Shown here piece after piece: positions 1 through 8,363 of a stretch of DNA of 19,347 nucleotides; within the stretch, counting starts at the first letter, position 1, and every line of letters begins with the position of its first letter. The position numbers were made by a program, and so were the translations under genes. The stretch covers positions 6,395-25,741 of the forward strand of contig MEQN01000027.1 in NCBI GenBank assembly GCA_001770235.1, in the 5' to 3' direction. Under the pieces are notes generated by a model that saw nothing but the letters and a program-made list of their open reading frames with translations, searched no databases and was not told where the DNA came from. Source of the DNA: Betaproteobacteria bacterium RBG_16_58_11 (GTDB taxonomy: Bacteria; Pseudomonadota; Gammaproteobacteria; Burkholderiales; Thiobacteraceae).

Positions 1-1025
1 TCGGCGTGATCGTGATCGCCGCCACCAACCGCCCCGACGTGCTGGATCCGGCGTTGTTGCGCCCCGGCCGTTTCGACCGCCAAGTGGTGGTGCCGCTGCC
101 GGATATTCGCGGTCGCGAGCAAATTTTGATGGTGCACATGCGCAAAGTGCCAATCTCTCCCGATGTGCGCGCCGATATCCTGGCGCGTGGTACGCCCGGC
201 ATGTCCGGCGCCGACCTCGCCAATTTGGTGAATGAAGCGGCGCTATTCGCGGCGCGCGGTAACAAGCGCCTGGTGGATATGGACGACTTCGAACGCGCCA
301 AGGACAAAATCATCATGGGCGCCGAGCGCCGCTCGCTCGTGATGCCCGAACACGAGCGCCGCAACACCGCATATCACGAATCGGGCCATGCCGTGGTGGC
401 GCGGCTCCTGCCCAAAACCGATCCGGTGCACAAAGTGACCATCATTCCGCGCGGCCGCGCCCTGGGCGTGACCATGCAATTGCCGACCGAAGATCGCTAC
501 AGCCTGGACCGCGAAGGCATTCTGCAGAATATCTCGGTGCTGTTCGGTGGCCGTATTGCCGAAGAGATTTTCATGAATCAGATGACCACCGGTGCGTCGA
601 ACGATTTCGAGCGCGCGACTGAGATGGCGCGGCGCATGGTCACGCAGTGGGGCATGTCCGATGCGCTGGGCACGATGGTGTATGGCGATAACGACGGGGA
701 AGTATTCCTGGGCCGTTCCATCACCACGCACAAGAATGTGTCGGAAGCGACCATGCTGAAAGTGGATATGGAAATCCGCCGCATCATTGATGAGCAATAT
801 GGATTGGCGCGGCGTTTGATCGAAGAAAATCGCGATAAGGTCGAAACCATGGCGAAGGCGCTGCTCGAGTGGGAAACCATCGACGCCGAACAGGTGAACG
901 ACATCATGGAAGGCCGCGCCCCGCGCCCGCCCAAACCAAGCCCCGCGCCGATCCCGCCCTCGACCGACAGCAACACGCCGAGCGCACCCGCGCCGAATAC
1001 GTCCAAACCAGCGGAAGAAGCTTAA
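1..1025 (+). CDS. ftsH: ATP-dependent zinc metalloprotease FtsH (3' part, 5' end outside window)
   Basis: Membrane-anchored AAA+ protease that extracts and degrades membrane and short-lived cytosolic proteins. Only the C-terminal ~340 residues are here; the reading frame is open to the window edge (first complete codon at base 3), so the N-terminal membrane segments and Walker motifs lie upstream. Visible first is the second region of homology of the AAA domain ([19 protein letters not shown], with arginine-finger residues). Next comes the zinc-binding HESGH at bases 375-389, then [12 protein letters not shown], which carries the third metal ligand Asp. The last ~35 residues form a Pro/Ser/Ala-rich, probably disordered tail ending KPAEEA. 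folP and glmM follow on the same strand, the usual proteobacterial order. Identity is essentially certain from the motif set. Confidence 0.98.
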   Translation, partial: GVIVIAATNRPDVLDPALLRPGRFDRQVVVPLPDIRGREQILMVHMRKVPISPDVRADILARGTPGMSGADLANLVNEAALFAARGNKRLVDMDDFERAKDKIIMGAERRSLVMPEHERRNTAYHESGHAVVARLLPKTDPVHKVTIIPRGRALGVTMQLPTEDRYSLDREGILQNISVLFGGRIAEEIFMNQMTTGASNDFERATEMARRMVTQWGMSDALGTMVYGDNDGEVFLGRSITTHKNVSEATMLKVDMEIRRIIDEQYGLARRLIEENRDKVETMAKALLEWETIDAEQVNDIMEGRAPRPPKPSPAPIPPSTDSNTPSAPAPNTSKPAEEA

Positions 1026-1026
1026 G

Positions 1027-1068
1027 GCAGGATTCGGGCATCAGGCGTTGGGCGTCAGGGAATCCTGC
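1027..1068 (+). other. 9-bp inverted repeat in the ftsH-folP gap
   Basis: GCAGGATTC (1027-1035) and GAATCCTGC (1060-1068) are perfect reverse complements separated by 24 bases, starting just after the ftsH stop. No T-run follows the right arm, so it does not look like an intrinsic terminator. It could be an RNA processing or attenuation stem between ftsH and folP, or chance. Confidence 0.35.
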
Positions 1069-1098
1069 GGCCCCTGCCCCGATTCCTGAACACTCATA

Positions 1099-1932
1099 AT
1101 GTCTCTTCTTTGCGGCCGCTTCACTTTTTCGCTCTCTCGCCCACTGATCATGGGCATCGTCAACGTCACGCCGGATTCGTTCTCCGATGGCGGCCGATTT
1201 TATTCGCCGCAACAGGCCATCGAGCACGGTTTTGCCTTGATCGAAGAGGGGGCGGATCTGCTCGACATCGGCGGCGAATCCACGCGCCCGGGTGCTATGC
1301 CGGTGTCGGAGAAGGAAGAGCTTGCGCGGGTCTTGCCGGTGTTGGAAGGTTTGCGCGAGTGCCGCGCGGCGCTGTCCATCGATACGCAAAAACCCGCGGT
1401 GATGCGCGCAGCGCTGGCCGCGGGCGCGGATATGGTGAACGATGTCAACGCGCTGCAAGCGCCGGGCGCGCTGGCGGCGGTGGCGCAATCCAATGCGGCG
1501 GTGTGCCTGATGCACAAGCAAGGCGACCCGCAGACGATGCAGCAATTGTCCCTGTATCACGACGTGGTGGAAGAGGTGAAGGCGTTCTTGCAAGCCAGGG
1601 TGGCGGCGGCGATTGCGGCCGGCATCGCGCCTAACCGGATTGTCATCGACCCCGGGTTTGGCTTCGGCAAGAATCTTGAGCATAATGTCGCGCTGTTGCG
1701 CGGCTTGCCAAGCTTCAAGGATTTGGGCGTGCCGCTGTTGGCGGGACTGTCGCGCAAATCGATGCTCGGCAAAATTGCGCAGTTGGAAGTCAATGAGCGT
1801 ATTCACGCCAGTGTTGCCGCGGCGCTGCTGGCGGTGATGAAAGGCGCAAAAATCGTGCGGGTGCATGACGTGAAGGCCACGCGCGAGGCGCTGGCGATTG
1901 TGAACGCAGTGGAGGGGTGGAGCGATGACTAG
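1099..1932 (+). CDS. folP: Dihydropteroate synthase
   Basis: Condenses 6-hydroxymethyl-dihydropterin diphosphate with p-aminobenzoate to give dihydropteroate in cytosolic folate synthesis; the enzyme is the sulfonamide target. The 277-residue length is normal. The TIM-barrel signature motifs are present in order: [11 protein letters not shown] at residues 22-32, [11 protein letters not shown] from residue 56, DMVNDVNAL near 111, DPGFGFGKN near 184, the SRKSMLG loop with K220, and RVHDV near 254. The ATG at 1099 gives the usual short strand before the first motif, but no strong ribosome site precedes it. The 3' end overlaps glmM by 8 bases (1925-1932), indicating co-transcription and probable translational coupling. 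Confidence 0.97.
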   Translation: MSLLCGRFTFSLSRPLIMGIVNVTPDSFSDGGRFYSPQQAIEHGFALIEEGADLLDIGGESTRPGAMPVSEKEELARVLPVLEGLRECRAALSIDTQKPAVMRAALAAGADMVNDVNALQAPGALAAVAQSNAAVCLMHKQGDPQTMQQLSLYHDVVEEVKAFLQARVAAAIAAGIAPNRIVIDPGFGFGKNLEHNVALLRGLPSFKDLGVPLLAGLSRKSMLGKIAQLEVNERIHASVAAALLAVMKGAKIVRVHDVKATREALAIVNAVEGWSDD

Positions 1933-3292
1933 AAAATATTTTGGTACCGATGGCGTGCGCGGGCGCGTGGGCGAGGCGCCCATCACGCCGGATTTCGTGA
2001 TGCGTCTGGGCTATGCCGCCGGGCGCATTCTCGCCGCCAGCGATCGCCGCAATAAAAATGAGCGCCCCTCGGTCATCATCGGCAAGGACACGCGCATCTC
2101 CGGCTATATGCTGGAATCGGCCTTGGAAGCCGGACTGTCCGCGGCGGGCGTGGACGTGTTGCTGCTGGGCCCGATGCCGACGCCGGCGGTGGCCTACCTC
2201 ACCCGCGCGCTGCGCTGCCAGGCCGGCATTGTGATTTCCGCCTCGCACAACCCCTATCCCGATAATGGCATCAAATTTTTCGGTCCCGGCGGTTTGAAGT
2301 TGCAGGACAAGGTGGAACGCGCCATCGAAAATGGCTTGGACGAGCCATTGGTTTGCATGCCCTCCGACAAGCTGGGCAAAGCGCGTCGCATCGAGGATGC
2401 CGACGGCCGTTACATCGAATTTTGTAAAAGCACTTTTCCGAATGAGCTGGATTTGCGCGGCATGAAAGTGGTGCTGGATTGCGGCCACGGCGCGACCTAC
2501 CATATCGCGCCGCATGTATTCCATGAGTTGGGCGCGGAAGTCATCTCCATCGGCGTGAAGCCGGATGGTCTCAACATCAATCTCGAATGCGGCACCACGC
2601 ATCCCGAGGCCTTGCAGCAAGCGGTAATGGAAAATCAGGCGGATATCGGCATCGCATTCGATGGCGACGGCGATCGGATGATGATGGTGGATGCCGATGG
2701 CAAGCTCTACGACGGCGATCTGATGCTCTACATCATCGCCTGCTACCGCGCGAAGCAGGGCCGGCTCAAAGGCGGCGTGGTCGGCACCGTCATGACCAAT
2801 CTCGGCTTGGAACATGCGTTCGATAAAAACAAGATTCCTTTCGCGCGCGCCGCGGTGGGCGACCGTTATGTATTGGAATTGCTGGAAGAGAAGGGCTGGC
2901 AGCTCGGCGGCGAAGCGTCCGGGCATTTGATTTGCCTGGATAAGCACACCACCGGCGATGGCATTATTTCCGCCCTGCAAGTGCTGCAAGTGCTGCGCGC
3001 GAGCAAGCGCAAACTCAAGGATGTCACCAAGGACGTGGTGATTTATCCGCAAGTGTTGATTAATGTGCCGATCAAGAAGGACTTTAATTTTCGCGACAAT
3101 ATTCCGGTGCAAGCCATGTTGATCGAGGCCGAAACCACGCTCAAAGGCAGCGGCCGCGTGCTGCTGCGCAACTCCGGCACCGAGCCGGTGCTCAGGGTAA
3201 TGGTGGAGGGCAAGGATGCCGGCGCGGTGCGCCATTGGGCGGAGCGGATTGCCGCGAGCGTGGAAGATGCGGCCAATGCTGCGACGTTGTAG
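1925..3292 (+). CDS. glmM: Phosphoglucosamine mutase
   Basis: Interconverts glucosamine-6-phosphate and glucosamine-1-phosphate, feeding UDP-GlcNAc for peptidoglycan and lipopolysaccharide. The 455-residue length is typical. It begins [13 protein letters not shown]. The phosphoserine loop ISASHNP carries the serine expected to be phosphorylated at about S107. The metal loop DGDGDR follows, then the sugar-binding GGEASGH, and the C-terminal phosphate-binding [22 protein letters not shown] at 1911-1917, inside the end of folP, is a good ribosome site seven bases before the ATG. It is the last gene of the ftsH-folP-glmM run and converges on glnE. A 505-codon open frame on the opposite strand is a GC-driven shadow. 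Confidence 0.98.
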   Translation: MTRKYFGTDGVRGRVGEAPITPDFVMRLGYAAGRILAASDRRNKNERPSVIIGKDTRISGYMLESALEAGLSAAGVDVLLLGPMPTPAVAYLTRALRCQAGIVISASHNPYPDNGIKFFGPGGLKLQDKVERAIENGLDEPLVCMPSDKLGKARRIEDADGRYIEFCKSTFPNELDLRGMKVVLDCGHGATYHIAPHVFHELGAEVISIGVKPDGLNINLECGTTHPEALQQAVMENQADIGIAFDGDGDRMMMVDADGKLYDGDLMLYIIACYRAKQGRLKGGVVGTVMTNLGLEHAFDKNKIPFARAAVGDRYVLELLEEKGWQLGGEASGHLICLDKHTTGDGIISALQVLQVLRASKRKLKDVTKDVVIYPQVLINVPIKKDFNFRDNIPVQAMLIEAETTLKGSGRVLLRNSGTEPVLRVMVEGKDAGAVRHWAERIAASVEDAANAATL

Positions 3293-3354
3293 CGTGGCTG
3301 CCGTCATGCCAGCGTAGTGGTCATTCTCGGTGGAAATTTGGGAAAAAGCGTTTT

Positions 3355-3440
3355 ACCGCAAAGGACGCGAAGGTACGCAAAGGAGTGCAGCAAACCGATT
3401 TACCATAATCTCCTTCGCATACCTTTGCGTCCTTTATAGT
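3355..3440. repeat. Inverted repeat with 31-nt arms built from ACGCAAAGG-like units
   Basis: Left arm 3355-3385 and right arm 3410-3440 match as reverse complements at 25 of 31 positions, with a 24-base loop. Each arm holds three ~9-nt units (CGCAAAGG, CGCGAAGG, CGCAAAGG on the left). It fills the gap between the convergent ends of glmM and glnE, where a bidirectional terminator would be useful. There is no strong T-run on either side, so a terminator role is inference. The build resembles short intergenic palindromes scattered in many proteobacterial genomes. Confidence 0.7.
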
Positions 3441-3452
3441 CAGCTTGTCTCT

Positions 3453-6116
3453 CTACCGCCCACCTAACAAAACATCCCATAACATCTTCACGCTTTCCAC
3501 CTGCCGCGCCACCAGCGCCGGATCGACGCGCGCTTGCGTCTTGCCCTGCATGCGCTCCCGATGCTGCAAGGTACGAAATTCGCGGTAGGCCGTCCGCGCC
3601 GCCTCGGCCAATGCCTTGTCCACCAAGCCGTAGTCCGCGGCGCGCGCGAGCAGCGCCAGGTTGCCGATATTGTCGGCCAAACCGGGATGGCTTGATGCGT
3701 GCGCCAGCACCAAAAACTGCACCAAAAACTCGACATCGACAATGCCGCCCGCATCGTGTTTGAGATCAAATAGATCGCTCTGGTTGAGATGCGCATCGCG
3801 CATTTTCTGGCGCATGGCGGCCACTTCCTGGCGCAGGGTAGAAACCTCGCGCGGCATGCAAATGATTGCACGCCGGATGCGCTCGAAATCGGCGCCGATG
3901 GCTGGATCGCCCGCCGCAAAGCGGGCGCGGGTCAAGGCTTGGTGCTCCCATACCCAGGCTTTTTGTTTTTCATATTCTTCGAATGCGGCGACCGAACTCA
4001 CCAGGAGACCAGCGGCGCCGTCGGGGCGCAGGCGCAAATCCGTTTCGTAGAGCGTGCCGGCCGGGGTGAGCGTGGTGAGCCAGCTATTGATACGTTGCGC
4101 GAGCCGGGCATAGGTTTCAGGGGCCAACTGATCCGGGTCGTCGTACAGAAAAATGATATCGAGGTCGGATGCGTAGCCCAGCTCCTTGCCGCCCAGCTTG
4201 CCATAGCCGATCACGGCGAAGCGTGGTGTGTCGCAATGCTTTTTGCTGAGCGACAGCCATGCGATGCGCAGCACTTGTTCCAAGACGCATTGCGCCAAGG
4301 CGGTCAGCTCGTCGCTCAGCGTTTCGATCGGCAGCACGCCCTCTAAATCCTGCGCCAGCAGATGAAAGGTCTGCGCATGCTTGAAGTTGCGCAGCGTATC
4401 CATCTGGCGCTCGGTACCAGGAAAATCCCCCAGCTCTTCCCGCAGCCGGCGCGCGAGTTGCGGCCAGTCGCGTTTTTCCATGAGGCTGCGCGTATCGAGC
4501 AGCTCATCGAGCAGGAGGGGGTGGTGCGTCAGATAATCCGCCGCCCAGGGGCTGGCGCCACAGACGCGGGCGACATGGGTAAGCGTGTCCGGGTATTCAG
4601 CGAGCAGCGCCAGGTAGGATTCGCGCCGGCTGATCGTTTCCATCAGCGTGATCATGCGTGTCAGCGTCTCGGTGGAATCGCCGTGATGCACGGCTTCCAC
4701 AATAATGCGTGGCAATAAGGCATCGAAGCGTGCGCGGCTGTTGGTGGGCAGATTCAAATAGCGTTGGCTGTGCTTGAGGTTTGCCAGTTGTGCGGCAGCG
4801 CGGGACGGTTCGGTATAGCCTAGCGTGGCGAGCGCCTCGGCTGCGCCGTCCTCCAGCAGCCAGGGTGAATCGCTCGTTGTGGCCTGGGTGCCGGTGGAAA
4901 AAATCTCGCCAAAATGCGCCTCGACCCGCGTGCGGTGCCCATCGAGTTCGGCGCTGAATTTGCCCCAATCGGCAAACCCCATGGCTTGCGCGATCAATTC
5001 ACAATCGTTCGCCGGCGCTGGCAGGGTTTGGGTTTGCGCATCCTCCAGGTATTGCAGGCGATGTTCCAGATTGCGCAGGAAGGCGTAAGCGCTGTGGAGT
5101 TCCTGCACGGTAGCTGCGGGCAGCAGATTGCGCGCAGCGATCAGATCGAGCGCGGCGCGCGTGGGGCGTAGTTGAAACGCCGCTTCCTTGCCGCCGCGGA
5201 TGAGTTGGAAGACTTGCGCGATGAATTCGATTTCGCGGATGCCGCCGGGCCCGAGTTTGATGTTGTCCGCCAATTCGCGCCGCGCCACTTCACGCCGAAT
5301 CTGCGCATGCAGTCCGCGCATGGAGGCAAACGCGCCGTAGTCGAGATATTTTCGATACACGAACGGCCGCACCAGTTCCATTAGCCCGGCTTCATCCCCG
5401 CTCAAGGCGCGGCCCTTGATCCAGGCATAGCGCTCCCACTCGCGTCCCTGGGTGAGGAAATACTGCTCCAGCATGGCAAAGCTCGACACTAGCGGCCCGC
5501 TCTCGCCATAGGGCCGCAGGCGCAGATCGACGCGGAACACATAACCATCGGCGGTGATTTCCGACAGCGCCTGGCTGAGTTTTTGGCCGAGGCGGGTAAA
5601 GTATTCGTGATTGGAAAGCTTGCTGCGACCGTTGGTTTCACCGGCTTCCGGGTAGAGGTAAATCAGATCCACATCGGAAGACACATTCAGTTCGCCGCCG
5701 CCCAGCTTGCCCATGCCGGCGACGATCAGTTCCTGGCGCGCGCCGGATTCCTCGCCCATGGGCGCGCCGTGGGTTTGCTGCAACCAGCCATCAAGCTGTT
5801 GCAAGGCCGCCTGGATCGTCACTTCGGCCAGTTGCGTGATGCCGGTCATGACTTCGCCCAGATCGGCGGCGCTGGATAAGTCGCGCACCATCAGGCGCAG
5901 CGCCACGCGCTTTCTCAGCGCGCGCAAGGCGCGTTTCAGGCTGGCTTCGTCCGTGATCGGCTGTGCCGCCAGGAAGGCTTGCATCTCGTCGCGGCGTAAG
6001 GGCTGATCCAGCCCGGCGCGCAATTCGTCGCGCAACGCGGGTTCGGCTGCGAGCAGGCGTTGGCCGTAGCGGCTATAGCGCAGGGCGGCATCAATGAACG
6101 TTTCGGAAGCAGGCAT
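3453..6116 (-). CDS. glnE: Bifunctional glutamine synthetase adenylyltransferase / adenylyl-removing enzyme
   Basis: Adds AMP to glutamine synthetase to switch it off under nitrogen sufficiency and removes it under nitrogen limitation, in response to PII and glutamine. At 887 residues it is slightly shorter than the E. coli protein (about 946). Two nucleotidyltransferase domains are clear. The N-terminal adenylyl-removing half has GMGKLGGGELNVSSDVD, with metal-binding D148 and D150. The C-terminal adenylyl-transferase half has GYGKLGGKELGYASDLD, with D651 and D653. Both acidic pairs are intact, so both activities are expected. The start at 6116 lacks an obvious ribosome site. The gene is divergent from acs with a 70-bp shared control region and converges on glmM. 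Confidence 0.97.
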   Translation of the reverse strand: MPASETFIDAALRYSRYGQRLLAAEPALRDELRAGLDQPLRRDEMQAFLAAQPITDEASLKRALRALRKRVALRLMVRDLSSAADLGEVMTGITQLAEVTIQAALQQLDGWLQQTHGAPMGEESGARQELIVAGMGKLGGGELNVSSDVDLIYLYPEAGETNGRSKLSNHEYFTRLGQKLSQALSEITADGYVFRVDLRLRPYGESGPLVSSFAMLEQYFLTQGREWERYAWIKGRALSGDEAGLMELVRPFVYRKYLDYGAFASMRGLHAQIRREVARRELADNIKLGPGGIREIEFIAQVFQLIRGGKEAAFQLRPTRAALDLIAARNLLPAATVQELHSAYAFLRNLEHRLQYLEDAQTQTLPAPANDCELIAQAMGFADWGKFSAELDGHRTRVEAHFGEIFSTGTQATTSDSPWLLEDGAAEALATLGYTEPSRAAAQLANLKHSQRYLNLPTNSRARFDALLPRIIVEAVHHGDSTETLTRMITLMETISRRESYLALLAEYPDTLTHVARVCGASPWAADYLTHHPLLLDELLDTRSLMEKRDWPQLARRLREELGDFPGTERQMDTLRNFKHAQTFHLLAQDLEGVLPIETLSDELTALAQCVLEQVLRIAWLSLSKKHCDTPRFAVIGYGKLGGKELGYASDLDIIFLYDDPDQLAPETYARLAQRINSWLTTLTPAGTLYETDLRLRPDGAAGLLVSSVAAFEEYEKQKAWVWEHQALTRARFAAGDPAIGADFERIRRAIICMPREVSTLRQEVAAMRQKMRDAHLNQSDLFDLKHDAGGIVDVEFLVQFLVLAHASSHPGLADNIGNLALLARAADYGLVDKALAEAARTAYREFRTLQHRERMQGKTQARVDPALVARQVESVKMLWDVLLGGR

Positions 6117-6147
6117 CGGCGGGAAGTTTTTTATCGGGTTCTTTTGG

Positions 6148-6167
6148 TAAGATGAGCGCTCATTTTA
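6148..6167. promoter_or_regulatory. 20-bp near-palindrome between glnE and acs, probable operator with overlapping divergent -10 boxes
   Basis: TAAGATGAGCGCTCATTTTA is palindromic except for one base pair (18 of 20 positions), with a perfect 12-bp core ATGAGCGCTCAT. The left end reads TAAGAT, preceded by TG one base upstream (6145-6146), an extended -10 for acs placed about 33 bases before its ATG. The right end read on the minus strand is TAAAAT, a -10 for glnE. No good -35 boxes are visible on either strand. A dimeric regulator bound here would cover both promoters. Confidence 0.5.
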
Positions 6168-6186
6168 GGGCATTCCAGGAGGCGTT

Positions 6187-8154
6187 ATGGCAGGTATCGA
6201 ATCCATCTTATCCGAAACCCGGATATTTCCCCCGAGCGAATCTTTTAAGAAGAACGCTAACGTGTCCGGCATGGAAGCCTACCAGGCCCTGTGCGATGAG
6301 GCGGCGCGCGATTACGAAGGCTTTTGGGCCAAACATGCGCGCGAGTCGATGCTGTGGCACAAGCCGTTCACGCAAACCTTGGACGAGCGCGATGCGCCGT
6401 TCTACAAATGGTTTTACGACGGCGAGTTGAATGTTTCCTACAACTGTCTCGACAAGCACCTGCAAACACAGCCGAATAAAACCGCGATTATTTTCGAAGC
6501 CGACGATGGCCAAGTCACCCGCGTCAGCTATCAACAATTGCATCAACGCGTGTGCCAGTTCGCCAATGGTTTGAAGGCGATCAATATCAAGCAAGGCGAC
6601 CGCGTCATCATCTACATGCCGATGAGCGTGGAAGCGGTGGTGGCGATGCAAGCCTGCGCGCGCATCGGTGCGATTCACTCGGTGGTGTTCGGCGGCTTTT
6701 CCGCCAAGAGTTTGAACGAGCGCGTGATCGATGCTGGCGCCAAGGCGATCGTCACCGCCGATGAAGGCTTGCGCGGCGGCAAAAGCGTGCGGCTCAAGGA
6801 CGCGGTGGATGAAGCCTTGAACATGGGCGGCTGCACCACCCTGGAGAAAGTCATCGTCTATAAACGCACCGGCAATACCGTCCACTGGGATGCGCCGCGC
6901 GATATGTGGTGGAGTGATCTCACCCAAGGCCAAGCCGACACCTGCGAGCCGGTCTGGGTCAATGCCGAGCATCCGCTATTCATTCTTTACACCTCCGGCT
7001 CCACCGGCAAGCCCAAGGGCGTGCAGCATGCCAGTGGCGGCTTTCTGCTGGGGGCGATTTTGTCCATGCAGTGGGTGTTCGACTACAAGCCGACGGATGT
7101 GTATTGGTGCACCGCCGATGTGGGCTGGATCACCGGTCACACTTATGTCGCCTATGGTCCCTTGGCGATGGGCGCGACCATGCTGATGTTCGAGGGGATT
7201 CCGACTTATCCGCATCCCGGCCGGTTCTGGGAGTTGATCCAGAAGCACAAAGTCACCACGTTCTACACCGCGCCGACCGCGATCCGCTCGCTGATCAAAC
7301 TCGGCGCCGACTTGCCCAGGCAATACGACCTGTCTTCGCTGCGTTTATTGGGCACGGTGGGCGAGCCGATCAACCCCGAGGCCTGGATCTGGTACCACGA
7401 AGTCGTGGGCCAGCAGCGCTGCCCGATTGTCGATACCTGGTGGCAGACCGAAACCGGCTGCAACATGATTTCGCCGCTGCCGGGCGCGGTGCCGACCAAG
7501 CCTGGTTCCTGCACCTTGCCGCTGCCGGGTATCCAAGCCGATATCGTGGATGAGCATGGCGGCCCGGTGGAAAAGGGCCACGGCGGCTTTCTCGTCATCA
7601 AGCGGCCGTTCCCCTCGCAACTGCGCACGCTGTGGGGTGACCCGGAACGCTTCAAAAAAACCTATTTCCCGCCGGAGTTGGGCGGCAAAATGTATCTCGC
7701 CGGCGACTCCTCGCACCGCGACAGCGATGGCTATTTCTGGATCATGGGCCGCATCGACGATGTGCTGAATGTCTCCGGCCATCGCCTCGGCACCATGGAA
7801 GTCGAATCCGCGTTGGTGGCCAACCCGTTGGTGGCGGAAGCCGCCGTGGTGGGCAAACCGCACGAGATCAAGGGCGAGGCGATTGTGGCTTTTGTCGTAT
7901 TGAAAGGCGCAAGACCGACAGGCGATGCCGCGAAAAAAATCGTCGCCGATCTGCGCGAATGGGTCGCCAAGGAAATCGGCCCCATCGCCAAGCCGGACGA
8001 AATCCGCTTCGGCGACAACCTGCCCAAAACCCGCTCCGGCAAAATCATGCGACGCCTGCTGCGCACGATCGCCAAGGGCGAGGAGATCACGCAGGATGTT
8101 TCGACCCTGGAAAACCCGGCGATTCTGGAACAGTTGAAACAGGCGGTGGTTTGA
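6187..8154 (+). CDS. acs: Acetyl-CoA synthetase (acetate--CoA ligase)
   Basis: Activates acetate with ATP and CoA through acetyl-AMP, allowing growth on or recovery of acetate. The 655-residue length is standard. Adenylate-forming core motifs are in order: [11 protein letters not shown] ([10 protein letters not shown] at residues 269-278), DTWWQTETG (from residue 416, including the Trp that restricts the pocket to acetate), [36 protein letters not shown], and the C-terminal PKTRSGK. K619 there is the catalytic lysine that protein acetylation silences in the family. AGGAGG at 6177-6182 lies four bases before the ATG. A propionyl-CoA synthetase is the main alternative, but the Trp motif and length favour acetate. 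Confidence 0.95.
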   Translation: MAGIESILSETRIFPPSESFKKNANVSGMEAYQALCDEAARDYEGFWAKHARESMLWHKPFTQTLDERDAPFYKWFYDGELNVSYNCLDKHLQTQPNKTAIIFEADDGQVTRVSYQQLHQRVCQFANGLKAINIKQGDRVIIYMPMSVEAVVAMQACARIGAIHSVVFGGFSAKSLNERVIDAGAKAIVTADEGLRGGKSVRLKDAVDEALNMGGCTTLEKVIVYKRTGNTVHWDAPRDMWWSDLTQGQADTCEPVWVNAEHPLFILYTSGSTGKPKGVQHASGGFLLGAILSMQWVFDYKPTDVYWCTADVGWITGHTYVAYGPLAMGATMLMFEGIPTYPHPGRFWELIQKHKVTTFYTAPTAIRSLIKLGADLPRQYDLSSLRLLGTVGEPINPEAWIWYHEVVGQQRCPIVDTWWQTETGCNMISPLPGAVPTKPGSCTLPLPGIQADIVDEHGGPVEKGHGGFLVIKRPFPSQLRTLWGDPERFKKTYFPPELGGKMYLAGDSSHRDSDGYFWIMGRIDDVLNVSGHRLGTMEVESALVANPLVAEAAVVGKPHEIKGEAIVAFVVLKGARPTGDAAKKIVADLREWVAKEIGPIAKPDEIRFGDNLPKTRSGKIMRRLLRTIAKGEEITQDVSTLENPAILEQLKQAVV

Positions 8155-8185
8155 TCGGCCGCACTTTATCTTAAGTAAAGTAATT

Positions 8186-8316
8186 AACCACGGGGAGCAC
8201 GGGGCACACGGGGAAAGATCATTAAGCTGCTTGATTGAACCATTGCACCCAGCGGGTAAATGAATGCAAGCGCAAAAGCCCTAGGTTTCCCCGTGAACCC
8301 CGTGTTCCCCGTGGTT
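8186..8316. repeat. Inverted repeat with 31-nt arms built from CACGGGG units
   Basis: Left arm 8186-8216 and right arm 8286-8316 match as reverse complements at 28 of 31 positions, with a 69-base loop. Each arm contains three CACGGGG units at 9-base spacing (left arm starts 8189, 8198 and 8207). One of the three mismatches would be a G-U pair in RNA. It lies 31 bases after the acs stop and 47 bases before the yhdP start. It may end acs transcription, or be an intergenic repeat element. Confidence 0.75.
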
Positions 8317-8363
8317 CAAAAGCCGTTTCCAGGCATAATAACGTTTTCGTATAGATACTTCCC

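Noticed and set aside
904..1986. 360-codon minus-strand frame opposite folP
   Set aside because: Covers the complete folP gene, whose motifs are unambiguous; translation is His/Arg-rich with no family resemblance.
1790..3307. 505-codon open frame on the minus strand opposite glmM
   Set aside because: It mirrors the codon structure of a certain gene in GC-rich DNA, has a His/Arg-rich low-quality translation and no recognisable motif.
6145..6160. TGGTAAGATGAGCGCT as a sigma-54 site for acs
   Set aside because: It has GG-N10-GC spacing but lacks the CAC and TT parts; it lies inside a palindrome that already explains these bases.
6152..6430. 92-codon frame overlapping the start of acs
   Set aside because: Out of frame with acs, which has a clear ribosome site and full-length family match; translation shows no family.
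8326..8355. TTTCCA-N18-TATAGA as a yhdP promoter
   Set aside because: Both hexamers match only four of six positions; a competing CATAAT at 8334-8339 has no partner box. Too weak to list.
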